Assembly: GCA_018830415.1 (NCBI GenBank)
Contig: JAHJSJ010000247.1
Span: 1 to 5,405 of the forward strand
Origin: Alphaproteobacteria bacterium
Lineage (GTDB): Bacteria; Pseudomonadota; Alphaproteobacteria; Sphingomonadales; Sphingomonadaceae
Direction: 5' to 3'
DNA: 5,405 nucleotides
Positions 1-5,405 of this stretch are shown piece by piece. The position numbers and the translations under genes are program-made. Positions within the stretch are counted from its first letter, which is position 1; each line of letters opens with the position of its first letter. The notes under the pieces are model-generated. The model was not told the DNA's origin. It worked only from the letters and a program-made list of their open reading frames with translations, and did no database searches.

Positions 1-273
1 ACCGCGATGCAGCTGACCGCCGATATCGCCAGCATTGAGGCGCTGCTCGAACTGCGGATCGAGCTCGATCTAGCGCAGGAACACCAGCGTAGCGGCAGCG
101 GCGAAGTGGTGGTGCGGCTCGCGCTGGCGGCGGGCGGCCATGCGCAGGTGCGGCTGGGCGGCGGGTTCGGGCTCAACGGCGAGTTGGCCGAGCGGCTGGC
201 GGCGGTCGGCGGGATCAGCAAGGTTGCGCTGGTGCCGCTGAAGGGCAAAGCGCGGCTGCGGCTGGTGGCGTGA
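1..273 (+). CDS. dnaE: C-terminal fragment, probable DNA polymerase III subunit alpha
   Basis: This is the end of a gene whose start lies off the left edge. The frame is open from base 1 and stops at TGA 271-273, leaving 90 residues. The visible pattern is a beta-rich segment (LRIELDLAQ), a GSGEVVVRLAL stretch, then GGHAQVRLGGGFGLNGELAERLAAVGGI and a final LRLVA. From memory this matches the extreme C-terminus of sphingomonad-type replicative DnaE, which ends in a domain after the OB-fold with RGxGEV, an LGxxFxLxxELAERL helix and a terminal RLxLV. In the full protein this region lies beyond the polymerase core and helps bind the clamp and other holoenzyme subunits. No catalytic residues fall inside the fragment, so the call depends on tail resemblance alone. 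The ATG at 7 is an internal Met, not a likely start. A different DnaE-like protein remains possible. Confidence 0.62.
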   Translation, partial: TAMQLTADIASIEALLELRIELDLAQEHQRSGSGEVVVRLALAAGGHAQVRLGGGFGLNGELAERLAAVGGISKVALVPLKGKARLRLVA

Positions 274-367
274 ATTCCACGCACATCGCACGGTCGGGGG
301 CGCAAACCGCTCGTCACCGGCGCGATGGCTACGTTGGATGATTGCCAAGCAGCCCAGTGATGGGCAT

Positions 368-384
368 TGAATGGCCATGATTCA
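368..384. promoter_or_regulatory. Inverted repeat TGAAT-N7-ATTCA upstream of acyl-CoA ligase
   Basis: TGAAT (368-372) and ATTCA (380-384) are perfect inverted half-sites separated by GGCCATG, with the small palindrome ATGGCCAT inside at 371-378. The site lies about 47 bases before the ligase start codon. Half-sites of this kind recall operators of TetR-type fatty-acid regulators such as Bacillus FadR (TGAATG...CATTCA). That resemblance is from memory, and no regulator gene is present here. A role as an operator is inference. Confidence 0.3.
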
Positions 385-394
385 CCAAATTTGA

Positions 395-408
395 CGCAAT
401 TAATTGCG
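395..408. promoter_or_regulatory. Perfect 14-bp palindrome CGCAATTAATTGCG, possible operator
   Basis: CGCAATTAATTGCG is perfectly self-complementary over 14 bases with no spacer. It ends 22 bases before the ligase ATG and about 7 bases before the Shine-Dalgarno sequence. Its CAATT/AATTG core has the form of many MarR-family operators (for example OhrR sites). A TTGACG hexamer at 391-396 looks like a -35 box, but no matching -10 lies at a proper distance, so I do not annotate a promoter. A protein bound here would cover the expected transcription start region of the operon. Confidence 0.35.
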
Positions 409-430
409 CTATTGAGGGAGAGAGACAGCG

Positions 431-2041
431 ATGGCCGGATCAAGGCTTGGGGCAATGCAGGACTGGACGATGCGGGTGACGGCGGTGATCGATCACGCTG
501 CGCGTGAAGCACCCAACCGCGAAATCGTTACCCGCTGGGCCGACGGCAGTGTCACCCGCACCGATTGGGCCGGTATCCGCCGCGATGCGTTGAAGATGGC
601 CCAAGCATTGCAGGCGCTTGGCCTCAAACCGGGCGACAAGGTCGCGAGCCTCGCCATGAACCACGCGCGCCATCTGGTCAGCTGGTATGGTGTCGCAGGC
701 ATGGGCGGGGTGCTGCACACGGTGAACCCGCGGCTGTTTGACGATCAACTCGAATATATCGTGGGCCACGCCGAAGACCGGGTGCTGTGTTACGATGCGG
801 CGTTCCAGCCGATTATCGACCGGATGAAATCGCGCTGGCCGATGGTTGAACATTACATCTGCTACGATAGCGGTGATCACGCTCCGGCGTTTGAGGATTG
901 GATCGGGGCGCAGGATGGCGACTTCGAATGGGTCAGCGGAGCGGAAAGCGATCCCTGCATGATCTGCTATACCTCCGGCACCACCGGCAATCCCAAGGGC
1001 GTGCAATACGAACACCGCTCAACCGTGATGCACGCCATGGCCGGGCTGCAACCATCGGCGTTCAATTTCTCCAGCGCCTCGGTCATGCTGCCCGTGGTGC
1101 CGATGTTCCACGCGGCCAGCTGGGGCCTGCCCTATGCGGGCGCGATGGCGGGGATCAAGTTCGTGTTTTCGGCGGTCAATGATCCCGCCGTGCTGCACGA
1201 TCTGATGCTGCGCGAAGGCGTGACCGATTCTGCGGGCGTTCCGACAGTGTGGTTGGCGCATTTCCAGTATTGCGATGCCAATGGCCTCGACCTGCCGCCG
1301 TTGAAGGCTGCCACTATCGGCGGATCAGCCGCGCCCAAGTTCATGATCGAACGATTGCTGAAAAACGGCACCCGCGTGCAGCACGCCTGGGGGATGACGG
1401 AAACCAGCCCCATCGGCACGGTGGGCGGGCCGACCTGGGATTGGGACACTCTTACGCTCGAACAGAAGGTCGAAAAGACCGCAATGCAAGGCCGCCCGAT
1501 CTTCGGTGTGCAGCTGCGCACGGTGGACCTGGACGACATGACCACCGAACTGCCGCGCGATGGCCAGACCAGCGGCGCGCTGCAAATTCGCGGGCCGTGG
1601 ATCATCAAGCGTTACTTCAAGGCGGAGAAGGATGCGGTTGGCAATGATGGCTGGTTCGACACCGGCGATGTCGGCATTCTCCACCCCGATGGCACGCTGC
1701 AACTGACCGACCGCACCAAGGACGTGATCAAATCGGGCGGCGAATGGATCAGTTCGGTCGAGCTGGAAAACGCCGCTTGCGGGCATCCGGCGGTGGCCGA
1801 GGCGGCGTGTATCGGCATCACTCACCCCAAGTGGGATGAGCGCCCAGTGTTGTTCGTGGTGAAGAAGGCTGGCGCGGACGTCACCGGCGGGGAGATTATC
1901 GAGCATCTGAAGCCGATTGTCGCCAAGTGGTGGCTGCCCGATGCGGTCGAATTCGTCGACGATATTCCGCACACTGCGACTGGCAAGATTTCGAAAAAAG
2001 ACCTTCGCGATCGGTTCAGCGATTACAGACTGGAGGCATAA
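431..2041 (+). CDS. AMP-forming medium/long-chain acyl-CoA ligase (AlkK-like)
   Basis: This ligase activates fatty acids with ATP and CoA to acyl-CoA through an acyl-adenylate; it is cytoplasmic or loosely membrane-bound and feeds beta-oxidation. At 536 residues it is full length for the family (Pseudomonas AlkK is about 546). All core adenylation motifs are intact: the phosphate-binding YTSGTTGNPKG loop (180-190), PMFHA (224-228), AWGMTE (319-324), GWFDTGD (407-413, ribose-binding Asp413), DRTKDVIKSGGEWIS (427-441, hinge and CoA segment), and the C-terminal TGK with catalytic Lys519, the residue that is acetylated to switch off many relatives. Segments such as INPRLF/VNPRLF, HAEDRVL and KWDERP closely parallel AlkK. 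The start at 431 follows an AGGGAG (415-420); relatives begin near the LGAMQDW block, so Met9 would remove conserved residues. It heads a three-gene cluster. Chain-length preference cannot be read from the sequence. Confidence 0.95.
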   Translation: MAGSRLGAMQDWTMRVTAVIDHAAREAPNREIVTRWADGSVTRTDWAGIRRDALKMAQALQALGLKPGDKVASLAMNHARHLVSWYGVAGMGGVLHTVNPRLFDDQLEYIVGHAEDRVLCYDAAFQPIIDRMKSRWPMVEHYICYDSGDHAPAFEDWIGAQDGDFEWVSGAESDPCMICYTSGTTGNPKGVQYEHRSTVMHAMAGLQPSAFNFSSASVMLPVVPMFHAASWGLPYAGAMAGIKFVFSAVNDPAVLHDLMLREGVTDSAGVPTVWLAHFQYCDANGLDLPPLKAATIGGSAAPKFMIERLLKNGTRVQHAWGMTETSPIGTVGGPTWDWDTLTLEQKVEKTAMQGRPIFGVQLRTVDLDDMTTELPRDGQTSGALQIRGPWIIKRYFKAEKDAVGNDGWFDTGDVGILHPDGTLQLTDRTKDVIKSGGEWISSVELENAACGHPAVAEAACIGITHPKWDERPVLFVVKKAGADVTGGEIIEHLKPIVAKWWLPDAVEFVDDIPHTATGKISKKDLRDRFSDYRLEA

Positions 2042-2047
2042 GCGCTC

Positions 2048-2266
2048 ATGTTGCGCAAACTCGCGCTCGCTGCGTTGTTCTTCATAGTTATATTTATCGG
2101 GTTCTGGGTCACGATCGCCCCCCTTGCGATCGCGTATAAACTGGTTTTCTGGAACGATCAGTTCAGCGATAATGTGAATATTGCGCTTTGGGTTATCGGA
2201 CTGATCGGCGGTGTCGTGGCCGCTTTTGCGGTGACCCGCGTCGTTTCACGTCAGTGGAGAGGATAA
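2048..2266 (+). CDS. Small two-helix inner-membrane protein, unknown function
   Basis: This is a 72-residue hydrophobic protein that I do not recognise. It has an LRKL start, a first membrane helix at about residues 5-29, a short polar loop (about 30-44, with W35, D37, Q38 and D41), and a second helix at about 46-66 containing a GLIGG small-residue patch. It ends in a basic tail (R64, R68, R71). Positive charges at both ends put both termini in the cytoplasm with the loop in the periplasm. The start lies 6 bases after the ligase stop. Its Shine-Dalgarno TGGAGG (2031-2036) sits inside the last codons of the ligase, so translation is probably coupled. Codon use is less GC-biased than in the flanking genes, with two ATA codons in the first helix (I13, I15). 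The tight packing and clean start argue that it is real; the function is open, perhaps membrane anchoring or transport linked to the ligase. Confidence 0.8.
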   Translation: MLRKLALAALFFIVIFIGFWVTIAPLAIAYKLVFWNDQFSDNVNIALWVIGLIGGVVAAFAVTRVVSRQWRG

Positions 2267-2271
2267 GGCTG

Positions 2272-2709
2272 ATGACCAGCGAAAACTATATCGACCCGAG
2301 CCCGGAAAATTTCCAGGCATTCAAGGATCTTCCCCGCGATCAGCCGATAGCAATGCTCAACCTGCTGCTGTATCGTGATCTGGCAGAATATCCTGCGGGT
2401 CATGAACACGCGGGCAAGGGCTGGAGCGGACGGCGCGCCTATCAGGAATACGGCAAAACCAGCGGCCCGATCTTTGCCCGTGTGGGTGGCACCATCGTAT
2501 GGCGCGGCACGTTCCAGACGATGGTGACTGGCCCGGATGACCGCGTCTGGCACGATGGCTTCATCGCGCAATACGCCAATGCGGGCGCGTTTTTCGATAT
2601 GATCAAAGACCCGGATTACCAGCTGGCCGTGATCAACCGCACCGCCGCGCTGGTAGACAGCCGCCTGATCCGCTTTGCACCGGGCAAGGTGGGTGAGGCG
2701 TTTGGGTAA
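2272..2709 (+). CDS. DUF1330 domain-containing protein
   Basis: This 145-residue soluble protein fits the DUF1330 family, which has a ferredoxin-like dimeric alpha/beta-barrel fold and no settled function. Recognisable blocks in order are: DPSPENFQAFKDL near the N-terminus; the first strand PIAMLNLLLYR; YQEYGKTSGPIFARVGGTIVWRG; the strand DGFIAQYANAGAFFDMIKDPDY; and the closing TAALVDSRLIRF. The start at ATG 2272 follows GGAGAGGATAAGG and lies 5 bases after the previous stop. The same frame also has an ATG at 2188, but that would run 79 bases through the membrane-protein gene and add an arginine-rich segment with no family resemblance. It is the last gene of the cluster. Family members are often found near lipid or aromatic metabolism genes (recollection), so a role in acyl-CoA or fatty-acid turnover is only an inference from position. 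Confidence 0.88.
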   Translation: MTSENYIDPSPENFQAFKDLPRDQPIAMLNLLLYRDLAEYPAGHEHAGKGWSGRRAYQEYGKTSGPIFARVGGTIVWRGTFQTMVTGPDDRVWHDGFIAQYANAGAFFDMIKDPDYQLAVINRTAALVDSRLIRFAPGKVGEAFG

Positions 2710-2753
2710 GGGGCTGGCGTTAACCCTTCGCGCTGCCTAATCCGCCACAACCC

Positions 2754-2786
2754 AACCCGTCATCCCAGCGAAAACTGGGTTCTCAG
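2754..2786. repeat. Hairpin resembling a dispersed alphaproteobacterial palindromic repeat
   Basis: In the gap between convergent genes, CCCAG (2764-2768) and CTGGG (2775-2779) form a 5-bp stem around CGAAAA. A competing stem pairs AACCC (2754-2758) with GGGTT (2777-2781). The string CGTCATCCCAGCGAAAACTG resembles a short palindromic repeat (GTCATCCC-GCGAA-GGGAT type) that I recall as scattered between genes in sphingomonads and other Alphaproteobacteria. Its position after both stop codons would also suit a bidirectional terminator, but no T-run follows on either strand, so a repeat is the better call. Confidence 0.45.
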
Positions 2787-2802
2787 CGCTTAAACCGCGC
2801 CA

Positions 2803-4587
2803 TTACCGTTCCAGCAGGGCAGACCGCACCGATTGCGCCTGCGGAAATTCCGGCCAACGCCCCTGCGCCAATGCACGGCGGCTGGGGGACTGCGCCCCGG
2901 CGGCGCGTTCATACATCCAGTAATTGCGCATCACGATCGCGACATAGCCGCGCGTTTCCCAATAAGGGATCGATTCCATCCACAACAGCGGATCGTTCTG
3001 GTCGTTGATCTCGGAATTCCAGCGCGCAACCGGGGTAAGCCCGGCATTATAGGCGGCCATGATCTTGGGCAGAGCGCCGCCGGTCGCGGGATGATCGCGC
3101 AGCATTTCAAGATTGCGCTGACCGAATGACAGGTTCACTTCGGGATCGTCGAGATTGACGTAGGACGCGCTCATATTGAGGCGCGGTGCGTGCTGGCGCA
3201 CGGTGATCGGGGTGATCTGCATCAACCCGCGCGCATTGGCGGGGCTGACCGCAGCGGCGCGGAAATTGGATTCCTGCAACGCATGCGCAAAGGCGAGCGA
3301 GGGATCGACCTGCCACCCATCCACCGGTTGCCAGCGCGCCACCGGGAAGCGCAGCGATGGATCGCTGCGGGTGCCGTAAGGGGCATTGTGCGCCATGAAC
3401 AATTGCGTGGAGGGCATCCCCAGCTCACGCGCCAAACGTGACAGGGCGGAAAACTGGCTGGAGGGGCCAATCTGCGCTTCGTGACGGAGCACTTCATCCG
3501 CCAGCGCGGGGCGGCCAATCTCTGCCAGCGCAACCGCCACGCGGACATTGCTGCGATGGGCCAGCTTATCCCAATCCGCGCGCCCGAAAGCCTGCGGCGG
3601 GGTATGCGCGGGCAGTTCGATGCCGAGTTGATCGGCGGCGAGCATTCCGTAGAGCGTTTCGTCCATCTGCGCCGCTGCGGAGAGGTGCTGCTGCGCCTGA
3701 CCTGGTTCGCGGCAGCGCACAGCCGCGCGGTGCGCCCAGTAATGCCCGGCAGCAGCCAGTTCGACATTCGAGGCGCGCGATGCGGTGCGGGAAAATGCGT
3801 CCCCGGCGAGCGAGCAATGGCCCAACCGCCACGCGGCCAGCCCTTCGACCCATGCGCCTTCAGCCACCCATTCGCCCGAACCTTCGGCAACGGTGCGCGC
3901 CAGTTCAAGCGCGGCAGCGTCATCATTCTCGATATAATGGCTCCACGCCACGCGCTGGCGCCATTCGGCGCGGGCATCGCTGGAGAGTTGCCAATCCGCT
4001 TCGGCCAGCAGTCGCTGGGCTTCGGCGGGATTGTCAGCCTTGATCGCTTCAAGGATTGCCGTTGCGGTCGCGGCGGCCATCGTGCCATCGTTCACAGTGC
4101 GTGGCAGGATCCGCTTTGGCGCATAGGGCTGGCGCGCGAAGCCTTGTTCGGGGGGAAGCGCGGGCAGGTATTCGACCCCGCGCTTGGCCCCCATCCGCAC
4201 CAGCTGATCGGCCTGCGGCAGTTCGACTCCGGCGGTGAACCAATCAGCGATCTGTTCGGGCGTAATTTTGGGACTATTGGCGTGGGTGTAATATTCGGCG
4301 CGGGCAACCTGCGTCAGAACGCCATCGGGGCGCTGTGCCAGCAGTTCTTCAACCACGCTCCATTGCTGGGCATCAATCGCCGCGAACAACTGGCGGAAAT
4401 GCGCGCGTTCTTCCTGCCCAAGCACCGCTGGAAGCGCGCTTTCGCCGCGCGTCTGATTGCCCCATTGCGCGACAAGGCTGCCTGATTGCGCCTGTGCGGC
4501 GACCGGCCCGATAAAGCCGGGGGCCAGCCCCGCCAAGGCAATTGCCGCAAATCCGGCGCGCTTGCGCATTAGTTTGAGGCTGACCAT
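2803..4587 (-). CDS. Exported soluble lytic murein transglycosylase (Slt70-like)
   Basis: This periplasmic enzyme cleaves the MurNAc-GlcNAc bond of peptidoglycan, leaving 1,6-anhydro-MurNAc, for wall remodelling and turnover. In the 594-residue form the signal peptide has basic KLMRKR (5-10), a hydrophobic core (11-29) and a cleavage site after AQA (31-33), with no lipobox. A long alpha-helical, alanine-rich region (about 40-380, TPR-like and superhelical as in Slt70) precedes the C-terminal SLT domain (about 410-560). That domain carries the catalytic Glu439 in ALQESNF, GLMQITP (454-460), AYNAG (512-516) and ESIPYWETRGYV (538-549). A short polar tail follows. Start choice: ATG 4587 has GGAAGAG nine bases upstream. 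ATG 4596 has that sequence only two bases away. ATG 4569 makes a TAATG overlap with the upstream stop and gives an even tidier signal peptide, but has no Shine-Dalgarno. It is co-transcribed with the UDG-like gene. Confidence 0.93.
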   Translation of the reverse strand: MVSLKLMRKRAGFAAIALAGLAPGFIGPVAAQAQSGSLVAQWGNQTRGESALPAVLGQEERAHFRQLFAAIDAQQWSVVEELLAQRPDGVLTQVARAEYYTHANSPKITPEQIADWFTAGVELPQADQLVRMGAKRGVEYLPALPPEQGFARQPYAPKRILPRTVNDGTMAAATATAILEAIKADNPAEAQRLLAEADWQLSSDARAEWRQRVAWSHYIENDDAAALELARTVAEGSGEWVAEGAWVEGLAAWRLGHCSLAGDAFSRTASRASNVELAAAGHYWAHRAAVRCREPGQAQQHLSAAAQMDETLYGMLAADQLGIELPAHTPPQAFGRADWDKLAHRSNVRVAVALAEIGRPALADEVLRHEAQIGPSSQFSALSRLARELGMPSTQLFMAHNAPYGTRSDPSLRFPVARWQPVDGWQVDPSLAFAHALQESNFRAAAVSPANARGLMQITPITVRQHAPRLNMSASYVNLDDPEVNLSFGQRNLEMLRDHPATGGALPKIMAAYNAGLTPVARWNSEINDQNDPLLWMESIPYWETRGYVAIVMRNYWMYERAAGAQSPSRRALAQGRWPEFPQAQSVRSALLER

Positions 4588-5381
4588 TCCATCCATCTCT
4601 TCCAGAAGCGGGCTTTGAGCCGAGGCATATCCATCATGGCATCAAGCGTTTCGCTGACCATGACCGGGGTCTTGCCACCGGTATGGTTGATTTCACGTAA
4701 AGGCTGATCGTCTTGCGGGCCAAGCATCGGTGCAAGTCCGGTGCCCAGCACCAGCAAGCGTTGCGGCGCGGCGCGCGCAATGTGATGCGCCAGCACCGCG
4801 TCCATTCCGCCAGCGGCCAAGTTGGCCAGATCGGCCATCGGTGTGTGGCAGGGCAGGGCAGAGGCGATGTAAGTCGCGCTGTCATTCAGCCCCATCGCGG
4901 CCAAGATATTCGCCAGCAAACGGCCCTGCGGCCCTTGCAGCAGCACGTCGCGGTCGTGTTCCTCGGGCTGCGGCACCAGCACCATCAACGCCGAACCTGC
5001 ATCCCCGCGCGGTGCAATCCGGGGATAAAGCCCGGCTGTGTCGAGTTCGGGCGATTCCAGCCACCATTTGCGGAACGCAGCCAGATCAGCGGGCGGCGAA
5101 TCGCCCAGCAAGTTGCGACGGGGTGATGCCGGGGCGGTGGGCTGCGTCAATGCGACGGGCGCGGTGCGGTTCGATGCCGGGTTGCTCTGTTGCCCTGTTG
5201 AGGATGCAGCGCCGATGGCCCCGATGCGGCCCGCGCCATCCGGCTGTGCCTGAGTCTCTGGTGCCGCATCAGCCAACCACGCCGTAGCGTCATCGGTAAA
5301 GTCGCAGTCCACCCCCGCCGCGCGCCACCAGGCGAGCGATGCGTCGAATTCGCGGGCGAGAGAAGGGGCTGGTTGGGTCAT
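4569..5381 (-). CDS. Degenerate uracil-DNA-glycosylase-superfamily protein
   Basis: This 270-residue protein is probably what pipelines label a uracil-DNA glycosylase family protein. An N-terminal block (DASLAWWRAAGVD, 13-25) is followed by a low-complexity linker rich in A, P, Q, S and T (about 39-98) and then the core. In the core, LVPQPEEHD (135-143) sits where the family's GEAPGxxED-like motif A belongs, and GPQGRLLANILAAMGL (150-165) matches the G-x-G-LL-L--GL helix. YIASALPCHTP (171-181) matches the NxxKCRPP strand, and RLLVLGTGLAPMLG (208-221) matches the VxxLGxxAxxxLLG segment. The last motif, normally HPSxxLR-P---K-, reads SETLDAMMDMPRLKARFWKRW (243-263), lacking the His-Pro. Only Cys26 and Cys178 remain, so a 4Fe-4S cluster like that of family 4/5 is unlikely. 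It is the first gene of the operon with the transglycosylase. No clear ribosome site precedes ATG 5381, and the frame stays open to the window edge. Confidence 0.78.
   Translation of the reverse strand: MTQPAPSLAREFDASLAWWRAAGVDCDFTDDATAWLADAAPETQAQPDGAGRIGAIGAASSTGQQSNPASNRTAPVALTQPTAPASPRRNLLGDSPPADLAAFRKWWLESPELDTAGLYPRIAPRGDAGSALMVLVPQPEEHDRDVLLQGPQGRLLANILAAMGLNDSATYIASALPCHTPMADLANLAAGGMDAVLAHHIARAAPQRLLVLGTGLAPMLGPQDDQPLREINHTGGKTPVMVSETLDAMMDMPRLKARFWKRWMEWSASN
4597..4603 (-). promoter_or_regulatory. Shine-Dalgarno sequence deciding the transglycosylase start
   Basis: On the minus strand this reads GGAAGAG and lies within the last codons of the UDG-like gene. Nine bases separate it from ATG 4587, a normal distance, against two from ATG 4596 and 27 from ATG 4569. 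It favours 4587 as the start and implies that ribosomes reinitiate from the upstream gene. Confidence 0.45.
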
Positions 5382-5405
5382 GCTGATGAAGGCAGGTCTT
5401 GACTG

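Noticed and set aside
268..282. GCGTG-AATTC-CACGC hairpin over the stop of the first gene, as a terminator
   Set aside because: The stem is only 5 bp, overlaps the stop codon and is not followed by a T-run, so termination cannot be supported.
70..378. Minus-strand frame of 102 codons across the first intergenic region
   Set aside because: Most of it is antisense to the dnaE-like tail, and its product is an Arg/Gln/His-rich string without a domain. I saw no ribosome site that would rescue it.
391..415. Sigma-70-like promoter using TTGACG (391-396)
   Set aside because: The nearest -10-like hexamer (TATTGA, 410-415) gives a 13-base spacer, which is too short, and it runs into the ribosome site.
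440..1972. Long minus-strand frames (440-1015, 1132-1608, 1325-1972) opposite the acyl-CoA ligase
   Set aside because: All are shadows of a full-length ligase with every core motif intact. Their translations are rich in R, H and P and have no family resemblance.
2188..2271. Upstream extension of the DUF1330 gene to ATG 2188
   Set aside because: It would overlap most of the second helix and tail of the membrane-protein gene and add an Arg-rich segment absent from the family; ATG 2272 has its own ribosome site.
3481..4485. Open frame of 334 codons on the + strand, opposite the transglycosylase gene
   Set aside because: It lies wholly antisense to a gene with clear domains and motifs. Long antisense frames are expected with the GC-rich codon bias here, and its translation shows no recognisable domain and an uneven Arg/Gly/Ala-rich composition.
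5386..5405. Possible divergent + strand gene starting at ATG 5386
   Set aside because: Only 20 bases are visible before the window ends and there is no well-placed ribosome site, so nothing can be said about it.

Overview
The window reads as chromosomal DNA from a GC-rich alphaproteobacterium, most likely in the Sphingomonadales (Erythrobacteraceae or Sphingomonadaceae type). This rests on recalled protein resemblance, codon bias and a dispersed-repeat-like hairpin; no search was run. There are no tRNA or rRNA genes, no CRISPR array, no transposase and no phage genes. Apart from two short intergenic stretches (about 157 and 93 bases) the DNA is coding.

Layout, left to right. (1) At 1-273 (+) is the C-terminal end of a gene cut by the window edge, probably the replicative DNA polymerase III alpha subunit. 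(2) At 274-430 is a non-coding spacer with two nested-symmetry sites just upstream of the next gene. (3) At 431-2709 (+) lies a tight three-gene cluster: an AlkK-like AMP-forming acyl-CoA ligase, a 72-residue two-helix membrane protein, and a DUF1330 protein. The gaps of 6 and 5 bases strongly suggest one transcript. (4) At 2710-2802 is a convergent intergenic gap holding a short hairpin that resembles a dispersed palindromic repeat. (5) At 2803-5381 (-) is a two-gene operon: a uracil-DNA-glycosylase-fold protein followed by an exported Slt70-type lytic transglycosylase, with overlapping or abutting reading frames.

Working together: the ligase would activate a medium- or long-chain fatty acid to its CoA thioester for beta-oxidation or lipid recycling. 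Its two small partners have no function that can be read from sequence, but their position ties them to the same transcript. The lytic transglycosylase would cleave peptidoglycan in the periplasm. Its partner keeps the outline of a UDG superfamily fold but has lost the C-terminal HP-type motif and most of the iron-sulfur cysteines expected of family 4/5 enzymes, so it is probably not a conventional uracil-DNA glycosylase.

I do not see a clearly new system. The best leads are the degenerate UDG-like protein coupled to a cell-wall enzyme, the two palindromes in front of the acyl-CoA ligase, and the uncharacterised membrane/DUF1330 pair behind it.
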